Assembly: GCA_949126835.1 (NCBI GenBank)
Contig: OX421505.1
Coordinates: forward strand, 9,191,783-9,255,782
Source: Anisus vortex
Lineage: Eukaryota > Mollusca > Gastropoda > Planorbidae
DNA length: 64,000 nucleotides
Direction of reading: 5' to 3'
Numbering within the stretch: position 1 is the stretch's first letter; every line of letters starts with the position of its first letter. The notes beneath the pieces are model-generated. The model had not been told where the DNA came from. It did no database searches and worked only from the letters and a program-made list of their open reading frames with translations. Shown piece after piece: positions 56,001-64,000 of this stretch. The translations under genes and the position numbers were made by a program.

Positions 56001-58919
56001 AACACGGTAGCCGAGCGGCAGCGCGTTCGACTGGCAATCCAAGGGTCCTGGGTTCGAGTCCTGGTGGAGGCTAGGATTTTTTCCTCAGAATTTGAGGGTG
56101 TCCCTGAATCTACCCAGCTCTGATGGGTACCTTGACCTTAGTTGGGGTAAAGTAAAGGCGACTGTGCATAGTGCTGGCCAAACAATCACTTAGTATGCCT
56201 TCACCGGCACTATGGATCAATTTGGTCCGACTGGATACTTTTTTTAATGCCATAAACACAGCTAAAATGGACCATACAATTAAAAGTTATTTTCACTGAC
56301 TGCATAAAATTAATCTATTTGATTTTAGGGGCCGTCCATAACTGACACGAAAAGCCCCCCCCCCCTCCCAAATCACAATACGCCAGGCCCTTACTTAAAG
56401 CTCTGCAGCCTCCCCCCCCCCCCCAAAAAAAAAAACAAAAACATTTCGAATGTCAAAATTAGTATGTTTCGATTCTTTTGCATTGTCATGTTGTACAAGT
56501 ATTACAATTAACAATAAAATGTATAAGGTTATAATTAGCTACTAGGCTAATGTAAATTCACTGAAACTTGTTTAAGTAGAAAATCAATTTAAAACTGTAG
56601 CTCTAAGGCTCTACACTATTCACTATTTTGTTTTTTTGTGCTGTTAGATTTTTAAACACCGCCCCTACCCTTGTCACGTTTCATCACACATGTTAGAACC
56701 ACCTTCCACTCACCTCTAGGTGGGTGACGCAATTTATGAACGACCCTAGTGCGATCATTTATAAAGCTAGCTAAATTAATTAGTTTTAGAATTCTTATAT
56801 ATATATACATATATATATATAAATCCATATTGAAGCTACCGGGGCTGTTTTGTGTGGGGCTGGGGAGTGGGGCGGAGTTTCACACGAGGTCACCCAGACC
56901 AGATAGACCAATTAGGCCTATTGCTTCACTAGCCCGATGAGGTCAAGTTTCCTTTGACAGGCTTTAAAACTTGATACTTTCCCGCGTCTCCCGAGTATAT
57001 CGTGATTGCATGAGTAAAGCAGACACACGAGAAAAAAAAAAGAGAATGATTATGTAATAGAGCCACGCCCCTCCCCCTTTTCCCACTATTACCACACACA
57101 CACACACATTAATTAGGGTGATGATACCCGCTCGTGCGTCTGTCGCGTGCATCTAAATATAGCCACCAAGGCTAGCACTAGAAACTAGAAAGTATCGATA
57201 TTAAGGGCCTATGTTGTGTAACGAGTTCAAAATGTTTACTAAAAAAAACAATATATATGTTAGGACAAGACACGAAACAGATGGAATTTGTGACACTTGT
57301 CTGCCTACCGGTTGTTTTTTACACCCTACTTACAGTAATGGGTTCAATCCCCACCCCAGCACGGTGCATCACCTGTGAGTCGTGGTCAAATTACTATAGA
57401 CACCCACATGGTCAAACCGAAGGTTCTGGGTTCGAAGCCTGGTGAAGGCTAGGATTTGTGGATTTGAGGGAGCCCCCCGAGTCTACCCTGCCCTGACGGA
57501 TACCTGACACTAGTTGGGGTAAAGTAAAGGCGGGTAAAGTATGCCGTGGGCCACATAAAATGGTGAACGCTTCTTCACTATGATCAATTGGATCCAAATA
57601 GTACTTTACTTAATTGAGCATCACAGTGGTAACATTCTGGAAGTGAAGTAAATGTTAAATACCCTTGCATATTTGTGAAATATATAACGGTGAGTATAAT
57701 TTGTACTTGTAATATTGACCTATAACAAAAATATGGAGCTTTTAAAAATTAAAAATAGAGCAACGTGGCCCATCGGCAGCGCATTTGCTACTAAAGGTCA
57801 AGGGTTCGAGCTATGGTAAAGGCTAGGATTTGTTCCTGGGTCTGTAAGGTGTACCCTGAACTACAACGGGTGGGTACCTGACTTTAGTTTACTAAAGACG
57901 GCTGGGTATTTTGCTGGCCCATACTATGTTGTAACCACTTATAAAGATCAATAAGTTTAAAAAGAATTAAAAGATGAGCTAATAATGCATGTCTTCCTGG
58001 CACCAAATTAGTGCATTATAGATCAATGCAAACGGTTTGTCACAAAATGTTCCTGCTATTCTTTCTTACACTTTCTCTTTCTAATTTTAACTCAGCCTTT
58101 CATATCTCTTGCCAATGTTTTGCCGGAAGTAAGACAATTTACTAACCAAACCCTAGCTTATTAAGTAAACTTCCCAACGTCTATGGCAATGGCATAAAAC
58201 AAGATTGTGTAGCTGGCATAATAGACATTACCTTCACCTCACCAAGATAAGCTCAGTCTCTCCAGAACATTAACACTTCCCTAGGATTTCGGATTACTAA
58301 TCTAGTGGCTAGGTTAAGGTAAGTAAAGTACCAGTTGGACCAAATTGATCATAGTGCTGGTGAAGCATTCACCAGTTTCTTTGGCCATAGCATTTTAGGG
58401 GATTGTGTGGCAAGCACAATGCCAAACCACCTTTCCTTTACTCCAACTAATGTCAGGTACACATCAGAGCCGGGAAGACTCAGTCTACTCTGACTCTCCA
58501 GTCATGGGAACCAATCTTAGCCCCCACCAGGATTTGAGCGCAGAAACTTTGGTATGCCAGCCTAATATGCTTCCGCTCAGCCACATGGTTAGGTACAGTG
58601 AAAGTTGTTTAACTAATAGAAATGAAAATGTGTACCTGACATCACACACGTAGGTATGGCACTGAGCACCCATCAATGTTATTTTGTCCTTGGTCTCCTC
58701 AAGCCCACTTTCGTTAATGTCCCACGCCACCACAACAGCTCCGAGCTTAGCAAACTCCATAGCCATAGCTTGGCCAAGACCGTGAGCAGCACCAGTAATG
58801 AGGACTATGTCCCCTTTCACTGATTTGTTTTCTGGGGGCACGAAGAATCTGTACCAAGATACAATCAGCGCTACAATCACATTTCTGACTGTAGCCAACA
58901 AGTCCAGGAATACTTCCAT
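45097..58919 (-). CDS. SDR16C-type short-chain dehydrogenase (retinol/hydroxysteroid dehydrogenase-like), 6 coding exons
   Basis: Coding exons on the minus strand: 58919-58636, 53226-53061, 46711-46605, 45804-45667, 45443-45318, 45196-45097. All are bounded by AG/GT and join in phase to 306 residues, the usual size for SDR16C enzymes. An N-terminal hydrophobic segment (residues 4-26) suggests an ER or lipid-droplet membrane anchor. Cofactor motif TGAAHGLG (42-49) with WDIN (Asp 67) after the second strand favours NAD(H). NNAG lies at 119-122, the catalytic Ser near 172 (NIGSSCG), and Tyr 185 / Lys 189 (YSASK) span an exon boundary. The last exon adds VIPVSAMHEIIRFFQADRF. An AG at 58960-58961 just upstream of the ATG exon implies a separate non-coding first exon. 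Known family: RDHE2/RDH10 and 17-beta-HSD11/13 oxidise retinol or steroids. The substrate here is not predictable. The introns are loaded with SINEs and MITEs. Confidence 0.93.
46395..46580. repeat. dispersed repeat R3, copy 1 (intronic)
   Basis: A G run followed by gagggcatatgccaaggggt ... cagtatgcaagggggggcgc ... ggggcactacataggctt. The same order recurs at 53862-54015. Both lie in introns of, or next to, the dehydrogenase gene. Confidence 0.75.
46926..47170 (-). mobile_element. tRNA-derived SINE (copy 2)
   Basis: Minus-strand copy in an intron of the dehydrogenase gene. The body words ggctaggattttttcctggg, ccagctactgac-like and ggccagcacaatgcc-type are present. The head is diverged. Confidence 0.8.
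48395..48530. repeat. ~76-bp direct duplication
   Basis: The words tttactcgctgaacgccatt and gttttactttgtgtttttta occur twice in succession with an extra atacatatgat in the first copy. The region is intronic. The rest of 47200-49650 holds non-coding AT-rich DNA with C runs and no gene that I can support. Confidence 0.85.
49985..50030. repeat. (CA)n(TA)n microsatellite
   Basis: About eight CA followed by about nine AT dinucleotides in the intron. Confidence 0.9.
50510..51577. mobile_element. non-autonomous hAT-type element, 8-bp TSD
   Basis: The ends are CATAGGTTCTCAAC and, reverse complemented, CATATATTCTCAAC (12 of 14 matching). Both flanks read GTCTAGAT (50502-50509 and 51578-51585). The terminal thirds are rich in cgcccccc, while the interior is AT-rich without a transposase frame. 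It is inserted within or beside dispersed repeat R2. Confidence 0.8.
51602..51735. repeat. dispersed repeat R2, copy 2
   Basis: Relative of 43976-44120: gtccgtcaaaatgacggaga, gattacaatgtgttttgtta and attcggtatttagttttt occur in the same order. Confidence 0.65.
51982..52291. mobile_element. decayed hAT-like MITE
   Basis: The left end is CAGTGGCGTATTTAGG and the right end, reverse complemented, CTATGGCCGTATTTAGG. The inner edges share ggggcccccaca-type words. I could not find a clean target duplication. Confidence 0.55.
52741..52932 (-). mobile_element. tRNA-derived SINE (copy 3, with head)
   Basis: Reverse complement starts gggcacggcaggctgagtgg (A-box-like) and has cgaatcccgggg (B-box-like), followed by the common body. 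It lies in the first intron between coding exons. Confidence 0.8.
53862..54015. repeat. dispersed repeat R3, copy 2 (intronic)
   Basis: Same sequence order as 46395-46580 (ggacatatgccagtgggcga, cagtatgcaaggggggggg, gggcgctacataagctt). The surrounding 54020-55990 is non-coding, with runs of G and C and a repeat piece at 54372-54460 related to 17511-17575. Confidence 0.75.
56001..56248 (+). mobile_element. tRNA-derived SINE (copy 4, best head)
   Basis: The head has an A-box-like TAGCCGAGCGG and a consensus B box GGTTCGAGTCC about 35 bp later, as in a pol III promoter. The body and the tail (ggtccgactggatactttt) follow. No closed tRNA acceptor stem is seen, so it is a SINE and not a tRNA gene. 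Confidence 0.88.
56328..56746. mobile_element. palindromic-ended MITE, TA target
   Basis: The left end is GGGGCCGTCCATAACTGAC and the right end, reverse complemented, GGGTCGTTCATAAATTGCG. Both outer dinucleotides are TA (56326-56327 and 56747-56748). The interior contains two C runs. A TA target suggests a Tc1/mariner-type mover, but this is inference from two bases. Confidence 0.6.
57400..57612 (+). mobile_element. tRNA-derived SINE (copy 5)
   Basis: B-box-like gggttcgaagcc at 57429, then ggctaggatttg, ctgacactagttggggtaaagt and an internally shortened body. The A box is missing. Confidence 0.8.
57757..57962 (+). mobile_element. tRNA-derived SINE (copy 6)
   Basis: Starts gcaacgtggcccatcggcag, B-box-like gggttcgagct, then the common body in diverged form. 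It lies only about 145 bp after copy 5. Confidence 0.8.
58316..58592 (-). mobile_element. tRNA-derived SINE (copy 7), just downstream of exon 1
   Basis: Minus-strand copy ending about 45 bp from the donor of the first coding exon of the dehydrogenase. The tail word gtaccagttggaccaaattg and the body word ggggattgtgtggcaagcac are clear. Confidence 0.85.
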
Positions 58920-59589
58920 TTTTTTCTCAAGCCAAGACAGAATTAGATTATTGGTTATCCTGAAAAGAAAATATATTAAAAACAAATTGAAAAAGTGAAG
59001 ATAATTTCTAAAGAGATTCAAAGATCATTCCTATGTATTTCAAGGCCTAAACGAGAAGACGATTTCCACTGAGTACTAAATCAAAGTACTTGGGCCACAT
59101 CTATTGCCAAATCTGGTTATGAGCCAAATAGTAGCTGCTATCCCGGAGTTTCACTATCACATGCAAAGCTTATACTCAGCATAATTTCCCATGACACCCT
59201 GTCACAATTTCCACAGAAGTAGCAGTAGTAAAACTTTGGCAAAACTGATAGAATCAGTACTGTTAGATATTTTTAAATATATATATTTTTGTAAAACTAT
59301 TTGTGGATGTATTATTAGCCATTGCAAACTCAACAGTTTAGAAAAACAGGGTAGCCTATAATCTATAGGTAGGCCCTATACGCTAAAGCCCAGGTGAATG
59401 TCTTAGATACTTTTCAAATATGCCTTAATTTCTATATTCAAAAAGGCTACAGTTTATTATCTTTTCATTTATAAAGGATTTATGTTTTACCTGAGTAATA
59501 TCTTATATCTTATCTTATACATTACAGACGCTCCTTCTATAGAGAAGATTATTGTGTCCTACGCTCATCCGTGGTCCGAGTCTAGTCTT

Positions 59590-60755
59590 GCATTTTTATT
59601 AATATTTTTAATGATTTTAAGTTACTGGTTTTCCTGGTTTGTTCAGGCAACCCATTCAATGCCCGAATGCCACTCGGGAAGAAAGAGTACTTATATGCAT
59701 TTGTTCTCGCATAGAGGATAAGGAAAGTATTTTTGTCTTTGTTGTTATTGGGTTGTATTTCTAAATTAGAGTTGAGTGCCTTATGTATTATTACTACTTT
59801 ACTCTTTGCCCTTCTGTCCTCTAGTGTTTCTAGGTTTAGTGATTTGACTAATGGTGTTACTCTTGTCAATTGGGAATATTCACTAGTTATGAACCTTGCA
59901 GCTTTTTTAATTTGTTCTAATTTTTTTATGTTTTCTTTAGTTGATGGGTCCCATACAGATCCTGCATATTCTAGTATAGGCCTAACTAATGTGAGATAGC
60001 ATTTTAGTTTTATATTCTTATTACATTTGTAAAAGTTATTTTTATGAATCCTAATGTTTTGTTTGATTTCTTAATTACTTCATCTATATGAGGGTTCCAA
60101 GATAACTTGTCATTTATTATTACTCCTAGACAGTGCTTTTTTTGTGACGGTACGCACTGGTACGGCGTACTGGCACCTTTTTCAATGTGGGGAAAAAATT
60201 TGTACTTTTCTTGTATTTTAACGTTTATTATTCATTTATTATATTATTAATTTGTTAAAATTAAATTATTTTTAAATTGTGCGCAATAAGAATTAAAATA
60301 TACAATGCGAAACTGCTTTAAAAGTTTGGCAATCCATCACTGAGTACAAAAAAAGCACTGCTCCTAGATACTTAGCATTGTTAGTTTGAGTTAGTTATAG
60401 TTCTTTACCATGAATATAGTATAGTAGTTTGTTATTATTTGTTTCTTTTTCTTGGATACCTTATTCGTTGGCATTTTTCTGGGTAAAAAGACATAGGGGC
60501 CTACTCCAGTTTGAATCCCATTTTTGTAGCTCATCTAGACTAGGTCGAGAGTCTAGGTGTAGGTCTTTTTGTAAAAGTTCACTATCTTTTCCTGTCTTTA
60601 TTATTCTATAAATTATGCAATCATCTGCAAATAATCTTACTTTTGTTCCTGTGTTGATGCAATTTGGTAGATCATTAATATAAATTTAATTAGAAATAGT
60701 AGGGGCCCTAGAACAGTTCCTTGTGGAACTCCTGAGTTTACAAATTACAGTTATT
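59590..60755 (-). pseudogene. LINE reverse transcriptase fragment (CR1/Jockey-like), split by a MITE
   Basis: On the minus strand: INDLPNCINTGTKVRLFADD then CIIYR (RT motif C, about 60640), GVIINDKLSWNPHIDEVIKK, TLVRPILEYAGSVWDPSTK, QIKKAARFITSEYSQLTRVT, LNLETLEDRRAKSKVV, and SFFPSGIRALNGLPE near the C-terminus. This is the second half of a CR1/Jockey-type RT, a third LINE lineage in the window. It lies upstream of the dehydrogenase and of XRCC5. Stops are present, so it is inactive. Confidence 0.85.
60131..60360. mobile_element. 230-bp hAT-type MITE with perfect 8-bp TSD
   Basis: The ends are CAGTGCTTTTTTTGTGAC and, reverse complemented, CAGTGCTTTTTTTGTAC. Both flanks read CTCCTAGA (60123-60130 and 60361-60368). 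It interrupts the CR1/Jockey-like fragment. Confidence 0.88.
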
Positions 60756-61022
60756 GCCATTATTGGTGATGACTTAGAGTCTTAGAGCCATTTATTATCA
60801 CTGTTTGTTCTCTGCCTATAACTCTATTCTATAAGAATATAAGAAAGTCCTGAAACCACTGATGTAACTTCAAAACTTGTAAGGGACCAGAGATGCCAAA
60901 AATATTTAAGTTTAAGTTTTTTTAGTAGACTAGAATGATGAACTTTAACCACTGATCAGTGACTTTACTTTAGTCTTTAACTTTATTCCTTTGATACAGT
61001 GCGCCTTAATCGCATTACTAGA

Positions 61023-61167
61023 AATATATCTAAAATGCATCTTACCAAAAAGCAGACGATATGAACAGTTTCGCCGACAATATATCTAAAATGCATCTTA
61101 CCAAAAAGCAGACGATATGAACAGTTTCGCCGACAAGACGATATCGGATATGAACAGTTTCGCCGAC
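61023..61167. repeat. 56-bp tandem duplication plus partial third copy upstream of XRCC5
   Basis: Two perfect 56-bp units (start aatatatctaaaatgcatct, end gaacagtttcgccgac) occupy 61023-61134. A partial third unit lies at 61147-61167. The cluster ends about 140 bp before the XRCC5 start codon, in the region that should hold its promoter. Confidence 0.9.
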
Positions 61168-61308
61168 TCGTGAAAATAACAGAAGACGCCAAAATTTTGA
61201 AGAGCAGCTGATTTTTTGTTGTTTTTCGGGAATCTGGTTCACATATAATATATAGTCCAGTGCTTTGATATCCATGTATTTTTGCCAGGTAGGCGTTTAG
61301 TTGACAAA

Positions 61309-63815
61309 ATGGCGGCAAATAAGGTAAATGCTGACTATGTTAGATTAAATCTTCACAGTCTCATTTACCAGTTAACAGAATCGAAACGATAAAATAATCA
61401 AATTTCACAGCATTTTATGTTTTAACAGACCTCTGTCAAGTATAGAATATAAAATAAACATTGTAGTCCTAAGTCGCCTAAGATATCCTTTAGGCCTAAT
61501 ACTTGTTACACTTGTAACTTAAACTTGTATATAAGTTATAAGTATATAGGTCTAAGATATATTTACATAGATCTAGATCTATCTATAGTATATAGTCTAT
61601 AACTATAAATAAAACGAAAACGTTAAAAATAGGATAGTCCTGGCCTGGGCCTAGTCAGTCAAGGCTAGTCCTAGTAATTTTTCTAACTAATAATTACGAA
61701 TAGTATAGGCCTACTAGGGGCACGGTAGCCGAGCGGCAGTGCGTTTGACTGGCGAGCCGAAGGTTCCGGGTTCGAATCTTGGTGCAGGCTAGGATTTTTT
61801 CCCGGGTATGGAGGGTGTCCCTGAGTCTACCCAGCTCTGATGGGTACCTGACATTAGTTGGGGTAAAGTAAAGGCGGCTGTGCATAGTGTATTAGTGCTG
61901 GCCACACAATCACCTAGTATGCCGTGGCCACAGAAACTGGTGAATGCTGCTTCATCGGACCTATGGATCAATTCGGTCCGACGGGTACTTTACTTTACTA
62001 TAGGCCTACTAATAGTAACTGGGCCATGACACAAACATTGGCAACAAAATAATGGCATATTAATTGAGTGAAGCCGGCTGGTCCAGCGGTTAGTTCACCA
62101 AAATGTCATCTAAAAACCAACTGACAGGTCGCGGGTTCTAGCGAATCTAGCCCCTCCACAGACGGATCCCTGTCGCCCTGCAGGAGTTTTGGGCCTAGTG
62201 GACGTAATAATCTTCTATCTAGAAGGAACCTCTGTAAACTTATAAGATATAAGATAAGGTGCACCAGAATGATTTATATAATTGGCCAATGCCTATGGGC
62301 GGCTATGGGGCATGGTCACCATGGTGGCCGAGCAGCAGCATGTTGAGATGGTATTTTAATTTAAAGTAAATTAATAAAGGTCCTAAGTCCTAGGCTCAAA
62401 TCCTGGTAAGGCAAAGGTTAGGATTAGTTCCCATTTCTGGATAGTGTCCCTAAGTATACCCGGCTCTGAATGGTACTATACCTGACTTGTGTTGTGGTTG
62501 GGCTTTGTGCTTTGTTTTGTGCTGGCCACACAATCCCCTGGCCCCTAGTGACTAGTGTGCCACAGAAACTGGTCAATGCTACACCAACAGCCATATGGAT
62601 AGGCCTATCTAAATATCAATTTGGTCCTGCAGGATTACTTGACTAGAGTTTAGACTTATTTATAAAAGTATATATTATTATGTTTTATACGCCTGCAGTC
62701 CTGCAGGGATAGAACTAACCGCAGGACCAGCCGACTACCAGGCCCTATAGCCTGTGATACGGTGTACTAATATTTACTAATAAATGTAAATTATTACATT
62801 AGGCCTAAATTTAAAGTTTAGTCACTTTATAATTTAGGCCCATTGTCATGGCCTATAAAACTTCAAAAGTTAGGGGCCTAGGTGTACAACAACTCTAATG
62901 TTCACATATGGATGTTGTCTTTGTTTCTTTTAACGTCACAGTTTACACTTTTTTTCTTTGTAGGAAGCTATTGTGATAATTCTAGATGTGGGGCCTTCAA
63001 TGAATCAGGCACAGCCAGGTGTCAGTACCCCCCTAGAGACTGCCATAGAAGGCATCAATATGATTCTGCAAAGAAAGGTAACTCAGTCAAAACCTTTTTT
63101 TATTGTGTTTATCTAAACCCATATTATTATCTTTCTTTGTTTCTTGTATATTGCTGTTGCTATGTTTTTTATGTGTGTGTGGGGGGGGGGGGGATTAAAC
63201 AATGTCTAGAAATCACACACGCCTTTTGAGTGGACAATGCAATTTTATAACAGAATTTCCAGTATGATTAAAGCAGATAGGCCTACACTATGCAAAAGCA
63301 ATGCTGGTAAACTAAAAGTAATATTATGTTTGGGAAAGTTTGTGAATTTCATTTTTTTAAAATGGACAATGAGAAGTTGTTAATGAAACTATGTTGTTCT
63401 CTTTAAAAAGTAGTATTTACTTAAAAATCATCCCCAATTTTTTCATATTTGGAATACCACTACTAGTAAACATTACAAAATTTGACACACATAAAATGCC
63501 TCTGAAAATTGGTTTATGAATTTTTTGTAAAGTTTGTGTCAAGCTTGGGAATTATGAAGATGTCTTTAGAGTAAGAACCTTGTAGACCTAACATTGTACA
63601 CAATTATTGTATTAACTTTTTTTTTTTCAAGATATTTTCAGAATCCAAGGACGAGGTGGCGCTGATTCTTGTGGGAACTGAAGAAACGGACAATCCCCTG
63701 GCTGATGGAGACAACTACAAGAACATCACCCTGAAATCCCCACTGGGCATTGCAGACTTTGACCTGCTTCAGATGGTGCAGACAGACCTCCAGCCTTCCA
63801 ACACTCCAGGAGACT
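61309..63815 (+). CDS. XRCC5: XRCC5 (Ku80), first three coding exons, partial
   Basis: Exon 1 (61309-61323) encodes MAANK and ends AAG|gtaaat. Exon 2 (62964-63077) encodes EAIVIILDVGPSMN ... AIEGINMILQRK. Exon 3 (63632-63815) encodes IFSESKDEVALILVGTEETD, NPLADGDNYKNITL and DFDLLQMVQTDLQPS, ending in phase 1 before gtatct. The phases agree. The order D-x-G-x-S-M, then DE-(V/I)-A-L-(I/V)-L-(F/V)-G-T-(D/E)-x-T-x-N-x-L, then Y-x-N-I-x-(V/L) and DFDLL, is the N-terminal alpha/beta (vWA-like) domain of Ku80. Known role: with Ku70 it forms the ring that binds DNA ends, recruits DNA-PK and starts non-homologous end joining, and also acts at telomeres. The remaining exons lie beyond the window. Intron 1 holds two SINEs. 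Confidence 0.9.
61718..61996 (+). mobile_element. tRNA-derived SINE (copy 8, full length)
   Basis: Head gggcacggtagccgagcggc with B-box-like gggttcgaatc, complete body, and tail ggtccgacgggtactttact. The least diverged copy in the window. It lies in XRCC5 intron 1. Confidence 0.9.
62082..62175 (+). mobile_element. possible second type of tRNA-like SINE head
   Basis: ggctggtccagcggttagtt followed by ggtcgcgggttctagcg has A- and B-box-like words, but the sequence after it (gcccctccacagacgg) is not the common SINE body. A related word string occurs inverted near 62700-62740 (gcaggaccagccgactacca). Confidence 0.4.
62312..62643 (+). mobile_element. tRNA-derived SINE (copy 9, with internal insertion)
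   Basis: The head words tggtggccgagcagcagcat and ggctcaaatcctggta are separated by a short AT-rich insertion. The body and tail follow (gtgctggccacacaatcccc, atttggtcctgcaggattact). It lies in XRCC5 intron 1. Confidence 0.8.
63181..63193. repeat. G run in XRCC5 intron 2
   Basis: About 13 consecutive G after a GT-rich stretch. It is one of many long G or C homopolymers in this window. Confidence 0.9.
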
Positions 63816-64000
63816 GTATCTTTTTTTGCTTATATGTGTTATATTTTTTATGCATCACAAGACTGTTGAACAAGTATGTGATTACAACTAAAAGTGGTTA
63901 TAAACAGGTTGAGAAATTTTAAATGCTTTACAATGTTGTGACCGTTATCAATTAAATGCTCACCATGAGTAAATGGAGCAAGAGGACTTGAGCAGCCTGT

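Noticed and set aside
56001..56080. Functional tRNA gene
   Set aside because: A and B boxes are good, but no acceptor stem closes and the sequence continues into the SINE body shared by eight other copies.

Overview
This is an AT-rich stretch of an animal nuclear genome. The spliced genes, the dense nested transposons and the tRNA-headed SINE family suggest an invertebrate, most likely a gastropod mollusc. I infer the group from the character of the repeats, not from any species-diagnostic gene. No bacterial or viral genome architecture is present.

Host genes. The right-hand third (about 45-64 kb) carries two well supported genes in head-to-head orientation. A 306-residue short-chain dehydrogenase of the SDR16C (retinol / 17-beta-hydroxysteroid dehydrogenase) type lies on the minus strand in six coding exons between 58919 and 45097. 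The first three coding exons of XRCC5 (Ku80) lie on the plus strand from 61309 and run off the window. On the left are two orphan fragments of host-type genes: two exons of a kinesin-14 (6189-6590) and one exon ending the zinc domain of a CDCA7-like protein (8884-9099). Single C2H2 zinc-finger exons stand at 2005, 33432 and 34690.

Transposon territory (about 1-44 kb). From left to right: decayed RTE-type LINE pieces; a nine-unit 108-bp array; a zinc-finger plus tyrosine-recombinase-like element (9.8-11.1 kb); a hAT scrap; the 3' half of a Ty3-like element broken by a 1.5-kb LTR-like insertion and a MITE; nested MITEs; a broken full-length RTE LINE (18.2-21.4 kb); a pogo-type DDE transposase that carries an OTU protease-like domain (21.8-24.15 kb); a Ty3-like LTR element (PBS at 24435, gag at 25.3 kb, pol at 29.6-33.1 kb) whose integrase lies upstream of its reverse transcriptase; a two-gene PIF/Harbinger element sitting between that element's gag and pol; a second LINE (35.4-39 kb); and a third, intact LINE (39025-43068) inserted in the tail of the second with a 13-bp target duplication. 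A second, internally deleted copy of the Ty3-like element follows at 43.2-44.0 kb.

How it fits together. Most coding capacity here belongs to mobile elements in several insertion layers, and the breakpoints often show clean target-site duplications, so relative ages can be read. The host genes carry SINEs, hAT-type MITEs and long G or C runs in their introns. The strongest unusual signals are the transposase-OTU fusion, the integrase-before-RT order, the interlocked antisense Harbinger genes, repeated tandem amplification of short pieces inside transposon coding sequence, and a strong excess of the palindrome TAGGCCTA.
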